Program-made: the position numbers and the translations under genes
Assembly: GCA_014549065.1 (NCBI GenBank)
Contig: JACDOX010000007.1
Span: forward strand, 10,585,648-10,649,647
Reading direction: 5' to 3'
Length of the DNA stretch: 64,000 nt
Source: Cardinalis cardinalis
Lineage: Eukaryota; Chordata; Aves; Passeriformes; Cardinalidae
Shown: positions 49,501 to 61,800 of the stretch, in pieces
How positions within the stretch are numbered: the stretch's first letter is position 1
Layout of the letters: each line of letters opens with the position of its first letter
Notes under the pieces: generated by a model
What the model was told of the DNA's origin: nothing
Database searches by the model: none
What the model saw: the letters and a program-made list of their open reading frames with translations, nothing else

Positions 49501-50575
49501 AACTAATTGTAATAGGGAATAAAATCCTGGATTTCTCCTGATTTTGGTCTTTGGTGACAATCTAGGGTGGCTCTGAAGTTGAAGGTGGCACTGGGCTGAC
49601 TCTCTGAGTGAGTGTCAGATCCAGCAGGATCCTGCCTGGTGCTGCAGAGAGTATCAGAAGTGATGAGTAAATTCAGTGAGGCTCTTTCTGCCCAGCCACC
49701 AGCCAAAGCCAAAAATCTTTAAGGGAGATGCCCAGCAGAGGCAGATGGCATTGCCTGAGTTATAGGGACAGCTTAAGACAATGTGCCTATAACACTGGGA
49801 CTACACTGCTGCCAACCTAAACTACAAATTGGCCTAAGTACAGCTGAAACTGAGAAAAAATGGGCTACAAGGCACTTCTACATTGCATGTTCACCCTAAT
49901 TTCAGGGAAGAGAAGTCTATAGGCCTTTCTTGCTTGTTAGACTTTTAATTTATCATTTGTCATCAAAGGCTCCTCCTACCAGTCAGGTCCTCACTCTGCA
50001 GACCTAAAATAATTCTACAAAGAATTATTTTAGCCTTGTCTGACAGTAAATATAAGGATGAGATGTTTTTGATGCTTCAAGGATGCCTCAGACTAACTTG
50101 TTTGTATTTACTTGTTTGAAGAAAGGAGAGACCCAATCTTAGCTGATGCAAGTTGGCCATTTCCAAAAGCAAGACAGAAATTTTGGAAACTTTCTCTAAA
50201 AATCTCCATCATGTTAGTGCTTATACACTAGCTTAGTCCTGTTCATAGTATGTGTGGGGCATTTTAATGCCTAACCTGCACAGGACTAGAGAAAAACCAC
50301 ACTTGATAGGATGCTGACATGAAGAACCACACCACCTGGATGGGACATACTAGCAATGGTGTCACATAAGGCTTTCATCTAGAAGGTGACTTTGTCCTGT
50401 TCAGCATGACTTCACTTCTTGGCCAAATCTCCAGTTTTGCTTTGCTCTTTGATTAATGCTAAGCCATAATGACTGGTGTCTGGCTTTTTCCTCTTACAGT
50501 CTTGCTTTTGCTGACTAAATGTCCCGAAGAAAAGTTTCCTTCTTACTTCACTTTACTGCATTATACTTAGCCAGC
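49501..50575. other. Unassigned noncoding DNA
   Basis: No gene or mobile element is recognisable, apart from the hairpin at 50004-50033. Confidence 0.5.
50004..50033. repeat. Perfect hairpin, 13-bp arms, 4-base loop
   Basis: CTAAAATAATTCT at 50004-50016, ACAA as loop, and the exact complement AGAATTATTTTAG at 50021-50033. The mismatch-free arms suggest a short inverted duplication of recent origin. Confidence 0.88.
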
Positions 50576-50828
50576 TGTCCTGGGTTCAGCTGGGATAGGG
50601 TTAATTTTCTTCCTAGCAGCTGGTACAGAGCTGTGTTTTGGGTTTAGCATGAGAATAATATTGGTGGCACATTGATGATTTGATTGTTGCTCAGCAGTGT
50701 TTACCCCAAGTCAAGGACTTTCAGCATCCCATGGTCTGCCAGTGAGGAGGTGCTGGGAGGCAGCACAGCTGGGACAGCTGACCCAAATTTCCAAAGGGAT
50801 ATTCCATAGCACAGAATGTCATGCCCAG

Positions 50829-50835
50829 TATATAA
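50829..50835 (+). promoter_or_regulatory. LTR TATA box
   Basis: TATATAA lies in the middle of the solo LTR, where the U3 promoter is expected, followed by a G-rich stretch (CTGGGGGGGTTCC). It is preserved despite age, so residual promoter activity is possible. Confidence 0.6.
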
Positions 50836-51010
50836 ACTGGGGGGGTTCCTGGGAGGGGCTGATCACTGCTCAGGAACAGGGTCTGGCATCAGTCAGNACG
50901 TGGTGAGCAGCTGTATCATGCATCAATTGTGTTACTTGGGTTTTATTACTCTCTCTTTTTGTTACTGCTATTTTCATTAAATGATGATGAGAATGATAGG
51001 TTTTACCTTT

Positions 51011-51016
51011 ATTAAA
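51011..51016 (+). promoter_or_regulatory. LTR polyadenylation signal
   Basis: ATTAAA is followed by CTGG and T-rich sequence, at the position of the R-region poly-A signal in this LTR family. Confidence 0.5.
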
Positions 51017-51157
51017 CTGGTTCTTATCTTCTTATCTCAACTCACAGTTTTTATCCTTTTTTTTCAAATTCTCTTCCCCATCCTACATGGAGATGGATGG
51101 GGGTGGGGAGTGAGATAGCAGCTCCCTGGTTCTTAGTTGTCAGCTGGGGCTAAACTA

Positions 51158-52495
51158 TTTAAAATCTGATATTGGCTCAATACCTTTCCTAGAAGCCACA
51201 GGAGTGCCACTCAAGAGGNAGCTGGTGGGTAAATGTGATACCCCATTCAAAAGTGCTGTAGACAGAGCATCTCACAGTGAGATGCCTTTGCAGCCTTTGT
51301 GCAATATGGGTAGGTTACTCCTCTGCCTGCCTAGGTAATGGCAACTTTTAAGTGATACAGACCTCTCGAGGGAGGCAGAAGTTTGTTTCTCTTATTTTAG
51401 TACAAATTTCCAATGTAAGTATGTTTTGTTCAGCATGAAGTTTAACTTTCTTTTAAGAAAAGAGTTTGACACATCTTCACACCATCAAGACTGTATCTGA
51501 ATTTCTTGGTGCTGAGGCTTTGTGGCACTGAAGTGTATTATCTGATTGCTGAAGATAAAAACCTGATGAAAAAGGCAGCCTGTAGTGTAGGAAGGACGAG
51601 GAAACGAAGAGTAAGATTTGGAAAGTTACACAGTGAAGGACTTTAATTCAAAAATCTTAGCTGACCTCATAGAGCTATACCATATAACTCTGCTCAAAAA
51701 TAGTCTGCACAGAACAGAGGAGAAAATTTAATGAAAAATCCATTGTCAGTAAAGGGTTACCTTGAAAACGNAATTTAAAACTTGATTTCTGAGATAATTG
51801 CAAAACTAAAAGTGTCTATTTTTAATATAATTCCTCCTACCAAAGAAATCCCTAAAGAATGGGAAGTAGTACCTGTTTATAGGCAAAATTGGTGCTTATT
51901 GCAGTTATGCTACATGCAAAAACCGCTACATAAAGCTTGCTCAAGTCTCACAAATTGATAGCTATTTGCAAAGCAGTGGCCTCTGAAGGTCTCCAAAGTG
52001 ACACACAGCATTATAGCAGAATTACCAAAGTGTCCTCAAATTTCTTGGTATAAGAGAGAGGAAAATATCAAATTATTCTCCACTATGTCTGACTTACATC
52101 AGACAATAGTACGTGATTTTTATTATGAAGTGTTGATTGTGAGCCAATCAAGCTGTATTATGCTGTACTGGGCACCGGCATTTATAAGAAAGGGCAGAAA
52201 AGATTCAGGATAAAGGAATGCAAACAGACATGCAAAAGCAAAAGGGGAAGAGCAGTGGGGCACAGAGAAAAAAACCATGTACAGCAGCAATTTCTAGGAA
52301 TCTGCTAGTCTTACAGAGTTTGTGAGAGAACATCTTGCCACCTGTGTAGCCTGAACCAGTGCGTGTCTCTGGGTCACACTGAAAGCTGTGGGGTTAAAAA
52401 TCAGGCACTAGATGCTTCTGTTCTTTCCATTAAAATGTAACTTTGTCAATTAAAAAAACAAGCTAACCTGATTTTCCTGGGCACCTGCTGTTTTC
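51158..52495. other. Unassigned noncoding DNA
   Basis: I see no gene or identifiable repeat between the solo LTR and the next CR1 copy. Confidence 0.5.
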
Positions 52496-53095
52496 ATGGC
52501 CAGTGGCATCCTGGCCTGTATCAGAAGTAGCATGGCCAGCAGGACCAGGGAAGTGATTCTGCCCCTGTACTCAGCACTCAAATCCTGTGTTCAGTTTTGG
52601 GCCCTTCCCTACAAGAAAGACACTGTGGTGCTGGGGCATGTCCAGGGAAAGGCAACAAAGGTGCTGAAGAGTCTGGAGCACAAGTCTGATGAGGGGTGGC
52701 TGAGGGAGCTGGGAGTGTTCAGCCTGGAGAAGAGGAAGCTCAAGGGGACCTTATTGCTCTATGACTATTTCGAAAGAGGGTTGTAGCTAGGTGGGAGGGT
52801 CAGTCTCTTCTCCCATATCTCAAGTGACAGGATGAGAGGAATTGGCCTCAAGTTATGGCAGAGGAGGTTTAGATTAAATATTAGGGAAAAAATTCTTCAC
52901 AGAAGGTTTTGTCAAGCATTGGCATGGGCTGCCCAAGGAAGAGGTTGATTCACCATCCCTGGAGGTGTTTAAAAGACATGTAGATGTGGCACCAAGGGAC
53001 ATGGAATAGTGACATGGACTTGGCAGAACTGGGTTAAGGGTTGGACTGGATGACCTCAGAGATGTCTTCCAAACTCAACAATTCTATTATTCCAC
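52496..53095 (+). mobile_element. CR1 LINE fragment, 5'-truncated
   Basis: The plus strand encodes the end of CR1 ORF2: SGILACIRSSMASRTREVIL, LYSAL, then CVQFWALPYKKDTVVLGHVQ, KSLEHKSDEGWLRELGVFSL and EKRKLKG (52496-52786). The 3' UTR follows (GGTTTAGATTAAATATTAGG, GAAGAGGTTGATTCACC, GGGTTGGACTGGATGACC), and the copy ends with a decayed CR1 terminus, AATTCTATTATTCC. A short in-element deletion removes the segment normally found between LYSAL and CVQFW. The stop at 52784-52786 ends the readable frame early. Nothing upstream of 52496 looks like CR1. Confidence 0.93.
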
Positions 53096-56000
53096 CACAC
53101 CAGGATTGATGTTGGAGGGGAGTTTAAGATGGAATGATGCCCAGACACCTCCCAGGAGCTACTGCATGCCAGNTAAGACAGCAGAACAGTCAGCACCTCT
53201 GCTCCTCATCCGCAGCAGTTGGTTGCTAAAAATATGTGAATAAGATGAAATCAGCAGTGGTTTGGGGTTTTGAACTGCTGGAGCTCTGGAAAAGTGGCAC
53301 TGCCTCTGTCACTGGGATAGTAATGTCTGGTGGAGGTACCAGCATAGATACCAATACAGCATTAAATCACAATGACCAGAAGGCATGTGATTAATTTTCA
53401 TATGCACGGGCACTGGCACTGAGACCCACAGAGATCATTAGGAGTGACCAAGTTAGAGGTCAGAGTATGAGAAAAACATCCCAAGGCAATGTAATTAGGT
53501 GGGAAACCAAAGCCCCCAGGGCAGGAACACAGGGACACCCACATACACTCTCCTTGCATGCTATGTGGATGTGCTGGCCTTGCCAATGAACTCTGGACAG
53601 CAAGCCCATGCCCAGGAAAAGCAAGCAGACATGGCACAGGTTATCTGGCTGAGTGGCAAGTGCTATGCTGCTCCTGAAAGTGCCCTGCAGTCCTCCAGCA
53701 ACTTATGTTAATTTTGTTCATTTATTCTGTATTACGCTATTAAAGCAGCGCTGCTGCCTGTAAGCAGCTGTGCGTTACCACACAGATAACCTCTGACTGA
53801 AGCTGGCATAGCAACAGAGCAGTTGGCAGAATACTGCTACAGCTGCACCAGACTGGGGAGGCAGAAGAGAGGGAACTGTGCTGAAGTCTTGGTTTCTTCC
53901 CCATTAGGTGCCCTAGGCAGTCACAGCAAATCTGGNTGTGCTACTTGCCCTAGATTTCTCCAAAACCACAAGCTGATTTTAAAGCCAGCATTTGGGAAAC
54001 AATTTGTGGTCATGTGAGATTAAAAGAAGCAGTAGTTTGTGCATTCATGAATACCAGCAGCAGAGGAAATGGTGTGTGCATGCTTTGAGCTGACTGTTTC
54101 TTTTTCTTACAGTAACACATGTTAATAGTTCCCTACTTGGGGAGACAAAGGAGCAAACTCACCCAAACGGCAGAGCATGGCCGTTCTGTAAGAATAGTGT
54201 CTTCATGGATGGCCCTTGAACAACCCCTGGAGATATGCCTGAGAGAAGGAGTTCTTGCAGTNTCTGAGGATAGGATGGGAAACCTCACAAAACATGCACT
54301 GTGTCCCCTTGATCTTGATGGGCAAAGTCTCCTGGGGCTTCAGACCCTTATACCAGTGGGGTGGTCACAAATATTGTCAGTGTGAGGCTGCTTATATGTG
54401 GAGCTGTTCTATCTCTTAGTTAGAAGCNCTGAAATGCTGCTTCTGCATTCAGCTTTAAAGTGAGATTAGCAATGTGATCTGTATTGTAGCAAGGTGCTTT
54501 AGCACAAACTCCTCTTTTCTGTCTTCTGAAGAGAAAAGCTGAGTGGAGTTAGTTCATGGCACATTTTTCTGAGCCAAGGATTACCTTCAGCTTTGTAACT
54601 TTGACATTGAGTCCTTCTCTTGTGTGACATGTTTTCAGCAACAAACAGCCAAGTACTCCCTATGCCTGAAGAAGGTAGGACCACGTTCCTTCCAGCTACA
54701 AGCCAAAATNATTTTCATTTAATGATTCTAGGTAGACCTTAAACAAGGACAATTTTAGAGGTAAAAATCAGCATACAATTGCTATTATGAAGACAGGCAA
54801 ACCTCTAGCTGAATTATTTTCACCTCCACAGAATGTATAAATTTCTTGCAGCATGATACCTCCATTAGGGAAGAGGACAGAGGGCAGCGCAGCTTAACCA
54901 GGCTGTCTTTGCCCTGGAAGCAACAGAATGGTGTTAGTTCATCTCCAGCTGCTGTGGTGGAAACAAAGAGTCCTTTCATGACTTGCAGAGCTTTGCACAT
55001 ATATCTTCTACATATGCCTGACTCTCCTTTAGAGTCAGGTTTCTTTATATTGCTGCAAATTCCTTGCAGTGAACTTAAATTTCACTTTTAAGGCAGTACT
55101 GAGCTGCNGGAGAGGCCCCAGAGATTGGTAGCAACAGGACCAAAAGCTAAACGTGACCTTTGCAGCACCTAATTTATGAGAGCCTCTCTGCCTCTGAGGA
55201 GACACTTGCATGCCTATTTTCCTATCCTGTTGAGTTACCAGCACTAGTTACTAGCCTGACTGGGGAGCTGCAAGTCACCTNCAATCAGCCAAATTTGCAT
55301 CCTGCTGCAGCGTCGAGTCAGACGATGCCTTAGGCACATAGCAAGGGCTGCAGGGCAGAAGTTCCATCTGCCACCTAGAACATTATCATGGGGGAAGATG
55401 GCACCTTATATCCATGGCTTGTCAAAAATCCCAGAGCAGAAAAGGAGTTTTTCATCAGTAGGCTTTGGTTTGGTACATTTGTTTATTTTTGTAGCTTCTG
55501 CATAAAATCCAATGGCAGTCTTGAGAGTCNTCATGAATCAAAGGCTCAAATCTCAGCTGAATGCCCCATTGACACTTCAGGCATTTGCATCCTCTCTGCT
55601 CTGATTAAACTCTTTTCCAGCAAGGTGTCACAGTTTCTGCAGGGAGATGCAGCCTGCTGATTTCTTGTTGGAAACTGAATCCCTGAGGGCAGTTGTCCCA
55701 CTGCTAAGAAAACACTGCACCTTGGAAAGGTCTAGAGACATGGGAANTGAGAGTGCAACAGCTGCCATCACTGTTCCAAATGTCAACAGCTGGATTTTGT
55801 TCTGTGCCCTGTCCCATCAGTCCAGCAGGCTCAGACAATGATTACTGGAGGCAGCTCACCCTTTCCATGGACAGAAGCATTCTAATCTCCTGAATTGTAT
55901 TAAGTTTTAGCAGAAACAAAGTGCTTAGCCCAGCTGGGAGAGGAGCACCTTATGGCATGGGGTGATGCCCAATGACTGTGCAGGTTTTCAGTCAGACACA

Positions 56001-58263
56001 GCGGACCTAGGAACCTTCAAGGCAGTGACGGTCAAACTGTGAGAGTCATCCTTTTGGCTGTTGCTGGAATTTTGCTGAAGCCTAAGTCCATTTCCATTTG
56101 TTGGATAAACTGCAAACCCAGTTCTATTGAATGAACTGCAAACCCAGTCCCTGTTCCATTTTGGATAAGCAGGTATCAAAGCACTGTCTTGCAAGTAGTT
56201 GGAATTTCATGTGAAATGTCTTCACAAAATATGAGTGAGTGGCAAACTGCACGCCTATGTACCAAAGCAGTGGAAGTGCCCTGTAGGCACAGCTTAAAAA
56301 GAGCTGCACCACCCCCTCCTCCTCAGTAATTGCTGAATGCACATAATCAGGTATTCTTCATTTTCTGTTACAAGATTTCCCTGGTTTAATTTTCTCTTTG
56401 CTGTTGAAACCTATTAAAGGAAAATGATGGAGCAAGCAACTAGAACTTATAGGTGTAATGTTCAGTTGTTTCCATAATCACAAGAAAATAAATCCAATGG
56501 ATCATGTAGTAAAAAAATGAAGGAAATCTGAGCACCATCTCAAGCAGTGTTTACTTAATGAATATAAGACAGTGTTGATAACAATATTTCTTGTTGGTGG
56601 TACTTTATCATGTGATGAGGACTGCATTATGCAGCTCTAATTCTGGTTTGTGTTTTTTAATATACTTTTAATGAAGAAAAGTAGATCTCACAGCTCTTAA
56701 TNAGTGTGCTTTTCACTCGTAGGTAGCAGGAAGGGGAAGGAAATAGCTTTGGGAAAAAGAAAAAAAGAAACATATTCTATCAGAATAGGAAGACAATAAG
56801 GNGGTCTTTCATGGAATGGTACATTTGGACCTTCCATGTCCTTTTCCACCAGCCGCACAGATCTCTGTGTAACCAACCCAGTTTCACAAGAAAACTGCTT
56901 CCAGTCTTGAAATCTAATTTCAAATACTTATTAGTGAGAACACATTCAGGGACTGTTCCTTTTCAAACGGCACTTTTACAGATATTTTCACAACTGTATC
57001 ATCTTTTGGTAATATTCCTGCAGACCTAGGGCTCTCACGTGAATGCAGATGCCCAAGGACATTTACATGCATAAGGTACGCATGTAAGGATAAGCTTCTA
57101 ATTTATGCCTTTGGGCTGATATAAGTGAGGAACTGAAGCAAAAATCTTTGCTTGAATTTCTTAATAAGGTTCAGAGGGATTTTAGTTATAAATGGTATTG
57201 TGAATGCAAAACAAAAAAAACCAAAAGTTGTTCTTCTTGAGTAGCTTCTTTGTCATTGGCATGAACTTTACCACAGGGGGTAGATACGCAGAAGTGGAAA
57301 ATTCATAGCCCATTGCCCTCCCTGCTGGAACTATTGTTTTTCATCATATAAAAAACTGAAATNAACTGTTGAAAGATTGGGTGAGTAGAGAAGGATATTT
57401 TTTTCTTTGAATGTAATCCTTTTTCCTTTAGTTCCTGTTACAAGTCAGAACTATGTAGGTTAAAATCCTTTCTGAATCTCTTCCCAGAAACATCAATGAG
57501 AATTTGCTTTTAAGTGCCTTGGCCACCCCAGCTGTGGAATAAAGAAGAAGTTTGCTGCAATTCATATGCTCTAATATCTTATGCTAATTAATCCCAACCC
57601 CAAACAAAGCTGAGGGTAGAGAGAGGAGAAGCAATGAGATAATGCTTATGCAATTAGGAAAGAATATTCCTCGGTGGTTAGGAGAGTGAACATACTGCTC
57701 ATTTTTATCTCCTCTTGTATGTCCCTTTTTGCTTCTCTATTTTATCTATCTTCTCATTTCTTCCAGCGATCCTGGATGGAGGAAGAAAGCACAAGGCAAA
57801 NCCTATGCTCCTGTAGGAATACTTCATTATGCCATGGTATGGGATGACATGTGCCTATCTCAGTCAGGAAAACTCCTAGCCAGAAAGTTGTTTTGATGTA
57901 AATAAATGTGTGAATGATCAAACCCAACCATATCTGTTAGTCTTCCTTGGAAAGGAAAAATGAAATGCCTGTATTTACTGTTTTTTCACTTTTACAGACT
58001 CAAGTGACTTTGAAGGTAAAATCACAAAAGCTGGTACTGGAGTAGACAGCACAAGCCTAGGAGATCAAATTAATGTTCCCATACCTCAGGGAGACTCCTC
58101 AACACCCTGTCTTCATAGTAATCCCATCCTGATCTNCTTCCTTCCTCCACCCTTTATGTAGGGATTTAGGAGTGTTTAGGTAGATTATGAACACTCAGGC
58201 AACAAAATATAANTGTAAAAGCTTTCTACACTGAGATTGTTACAGTTCTTTCTTATTGCAAAC
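53096..58263. other. Unassigned noncoding DNA
   Basis: No gene is recognisable. Frames do not exceed 96 codons and carry no known motif. GC-richer patches at about 53500-53830 and 55270-55400 have no identifiable content. A small direct repeat of AACTGCAAACCCAGT lies at 56108-56122 and 56134-56148. Just after 57270 there is a CTCF-like but imperfect CCACAGGGGGTAG. Confidence 0.5.
56108..56148. repeat. 15-base direct repeat, 26-base spacing
   Basis: AACTGCAAACCCAGT occurs at 56108 and 56134, giving an imperfect 26-base tandem unit. Confidence 0.85.
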
Positions 58264-58833
58264 CTATCCAGGGTACCCTATCTGCAGCCTTGTGCAATGT
58301 ATCTCACCTGGGTAAAAACTTGGTGGCACCCTGTGTGAATGAAGGGCCACTTGTCTTAAGGGTGGAGGAAACCTGGATACCAGAATTTTAAATAAATCAT
58401 AGCAGAATTGTGCAACAATTTGAATTCTGAGTACTTCCTTTTGAATCAGCCAATCCAAGAGAGAAATCCAGTCAGGCTTTCTTGACACTGTGTAGCCAGG
58501 ATGCACTCTGACAGGAAAGCCCCTGCCCCAAAAACCCCGATGCAGACNCAGTGTCCTCGGTCTGTGGGAGCGGCGCACGGAGTGTGGGGTCCTGACCACA
58601 GCTCTGGCACTGCAGCACAGCACTGAAACACCAGTTGGAGCAGGTCTCTTCTGCATAGCTCTGCTCAGTCCTGATGTGCCACCCCCATGGATGGAAACAA
58701 GAACTAATGCTGAGTTGAGGAAGCAAGTGGACAGAAGAGATTTCTGTTGTGGAATTTTTGGGAACACAGCCTGTCTTGTTTCTCCTACCTTGCAAGCAAT
58801 AGACAAGACANTTTCAAATATAATGGACTTCAA
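58264..58833 (-). other. Longest open frame in the window (189 codons), unidentified
   Basis: The minus strand is open from 58833 to 58264, with ambiguous bases at 58548 and 58811. The translation has no domain, signal peptide or membrane segment I recognise. The middle part is Arg/Pro/Ser-rich over a GC-rich patch (about 58500-58700), where stops are rarer by composition, and a 107-codon frame overlaps it in another register. I treat it as chance unless conservation shows otherwise. Confidence 0.12.
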
Positions 58834-61800
58834 ATGTCAGGTGTCATCAAGGGTGAGACTGTGAATGCAAATGAACTGTTTCGATAAGTGCAACCTAAAT
58901 ACCAAAACCAAATTACAGCTTCCGTGTCATGGCAGTTAGTTCTGCTGTGTGAGGTGAAAGCAGCACAAAGTCCTGGGATGTGAACAGAGGATGTGCATTT
59001 TCTCATTGCACTTGGGGCACAGACACCCCTTGAGACCTGAGGGGGCANAGGGCTGCCATTAGGCGTGGTTAACCAAGAAATGAGGGGAAGCTGTGATAAA
59101 AGTTCAGGGCAGTTGAACTGGAAACAAAAAAATAAGCAACTTCCTGATATTTTCTTTAATTGCTGTTTCTATCTTCCATTGGANGGACAGACAGGTGGTC
59201 CAAAATCTTACAAGAGGAGGTCTGCCACAGAAGCAAGCTATTTGGTCCTTCACATCCCATCTATTCCTTGGTACATACCTGTTTCTTTTGGGCATCACTG
59301 AATTACTCAAGTTGTGATCTGCAGACCTGCCTTCTACCAANTTGAAATTACTAAGAGTTTATTTTACTTTAGAAATACAATCTTTCATGAGAGCTGAGAT
59401 GAAGATTTTTAAATTACTCAACCACTCTATGCAAATAATAACTAATTTTTGCAATGCCCNGGTGAGGTAGGTAATTATATGTTATCCCTTCTGACAGGCA
59501 GAGACATTAAGTTTGAATTGGCCCTAGACCAGAGGAGATTTTTGAACTCAGTTTTCCTAGGCTGAGGTGAAATTTTGAAAAAAGCTTTAGTTTGATCTGA
59601 TGCAGGTTTTCATTTTCCCTTTTTGTCTCATCAAGAAACCNGCTTGGAAGAATATCCCTTGGCTGAGTTGCCAGAATATGTTCATAAATGATTCACTTGA
59701 ACCTTTTGCAGTCAAAAATGACACTGAGAGTACCATGGAAATAAATTTTTGAGGGTAGATGAGTCACCTGGGCTTCATTGCAAGTAATGACAAAAGCTGA
59801 TTCTGTTACTCACATGAGTTTTATCTTCATTGCCTAAAATGCTTTTGCTGTATAGTGATCTGGCTGGATTGCTCCACCTACCTTTCCAGTTTAGGGTCTT
59901 GTCATAGATGAGGGAGTGTGGTTTGGTTGTGCTAAAACTGTGTAAACCTGAAGTGAACAGCATCCATGTTAGGTGTAGGCCCTCAGTAGTCCAAAATTGG
60001 CTTGTGGTCTGAAACAGGTTTTGTATCTCTTCCAGAATCTGCCACCTACAACAGCTCAATTATCTTAGGAATGACTCACTGAGTTCTTGTGGCAGTGAGC
60101 TCCTGTCCTAATTAAGGGAACAACCACCTGAGCTCTTGCCTTGCACAGCTTTCCAGTTCCCCTTTTATCTTCTCTCTGCCATTCCATAACTTATTTCACT
60201 GGGACCCGTCCCCAGCTGTTTGTGCCCATGCTTGCCTTCCCCAGTCATCACATTTACATGCTCAACATCACTCTGAACCACTTCTGCATGATTTTAGGTG
60301 ATCNGAAGGGTTCACAGAGCCCCAGGGGAAGCAACATGGGGGTTACAGGGCAGCAGCAGCACTATGAAAAAAGCACAGTTTCTTCTCCATAGTGACAACA
60401 TGCTCAGCTGCTGATCTTTAGGTCACAGGTGGGCTCTTGCAGGAGATGTCAGACTGTACTTGCTGGTGAAGGCCATCAGCCATGCTATTTGATCTCTGAG
60501 TACCCTGGGATAGCCACAGTGCTCATCCCTGAGCACATCCTACTCTGNCATTCAATTACCATTGCCACTATCCTCTTCAGCTTCAAAACAAAGCCATGAG
60601 GAAATACGGAAACTCCTGTAACTTGTCCTGCACAGCACAATATCTGGGTCCTGCAAAGTACCCCTAAGCCNTCTCCTCACAACAACTCCAGCACTATAGG
60701 AGCCTCAAATATTTCTGAAAATCTATCTACGTTTCTTGATGGAAATGACAGGTTTTACATGTTTTGAATGCACACTTTTTAAAAAAATGGTATTTTCTAA
60801 TGAAATTATGCACAGACTGACAGCAAATCTTTGCCTCACTCTGTAAGAGATCTATCTATCCTGATTTTTTAGAGAAGAATATGAGGCACAGCAGGATGAA
60901 GTTATTTGATGAAAATCACTCAAGTCTGCTATGATAAATGAGAACTTTAACAAGAGCTGTGATATCCTGTTTTCTGATATGCTGTTCATTAAGTCACTCA
61001 GTACTCATGCTATAGTTCTGTTTACTTAGTTTAAATACAGTGTTTAGAAATCAGAAACTAACTTCTCTATTTATGCATGTACAAGTAGGCACGATATGCA
61101 TCTTCTTAGACTTTAGTTCCATGTTAATACATGCAGAAAATTTCCACCACCCGCTATCTGGGCAGGCATGAGCTGTGATTTCTGCTACAATATGGGGTAG
61201 GATTCATGTTCACAGACAGTGTACAGTTAGACATGCTTTAGCATCTTTCATCCTGGATCTCTAAAATGGAGGATAGAGACTTCCACTTCAGTACAGCAAG
61301 GTTTTTTCCCCTATTGTAAAAATGCAAACACAAACACAGATTCAGATGAAAGTCTTATAAAGCACATCTAAGCCATTCTTTTTTTTTGTTGTTTTCATTC
61401 CTGTTGTCAAAATAGGATCCAGGATCTGTCTGTGATGCAACTACCAACAAGTCAATGCAGTTAAATATTAATTTTCAAATTCAACAGATCACGTGTGCCA
61501 TTATAATAATTCAGGGCTTTAGAAGCATCTTGAAGAAAGGATCTTGAGAGAGGCACCACCCAAGACAACCGAACTAATTTATCTGGTTTTGCTGCAACCA
61601 CCTCAACACAAATGCTGATTTAATAAACACTCATTGCTCCTGCTGGCTGGATTCAGTGTTCACCACAGGTGCTATTTACCTCTGAAATGCATGATGACTA
61701 CCAATCAGGCTCAGGGAGAGGCACATTTTTCAATAATAGATCGGTGTCTGAACATGTCAGCAACTCGTGCCATACCGAAGTCTGGTAATTCTAGCACTGA

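Larger units (their letters stand above)
50576..51157 (+). mobile_element. Solo LTR of an avian ERVL-type retrovirus (eroded)
   Basis: It begins TGTCCTGGGTTCAGCTGGGA at 50576 and continues with blocks I know from a widespread avian ERVL LTR family: GGGTTAATTTTCTTCCTAGC, the AAGTCAAGGACTTTCAGC block, GGACAGCTGACCCAAA, CCAAAGGGATATTCCATA, then a TATA box and a G-rich segment, an ATTAAA signal, and a terminal segment with CAGCTGGGGCTAAAC. The expected terminal ...ACA is eroded (CTATTTAAA instead), so the right end is approximate. I found no internal viral genes and no second LTR, so it is a solo LTR left by recombination. No clear target-site duplication is visible. The family label is from memory; the exact subfamily needs a repeat-library match. 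Confidence 0.78.

Noticed and set aside
49003..49560. 185-codon minus-strand gene
   Set aside because: It spans a CR1 tail and flanks, and the RT remnant is in another frame.
57270..57290. Second CTCF-like site (CCACAGGGGGTAG)
   Set aside because: Fails the core consensus at several positions.
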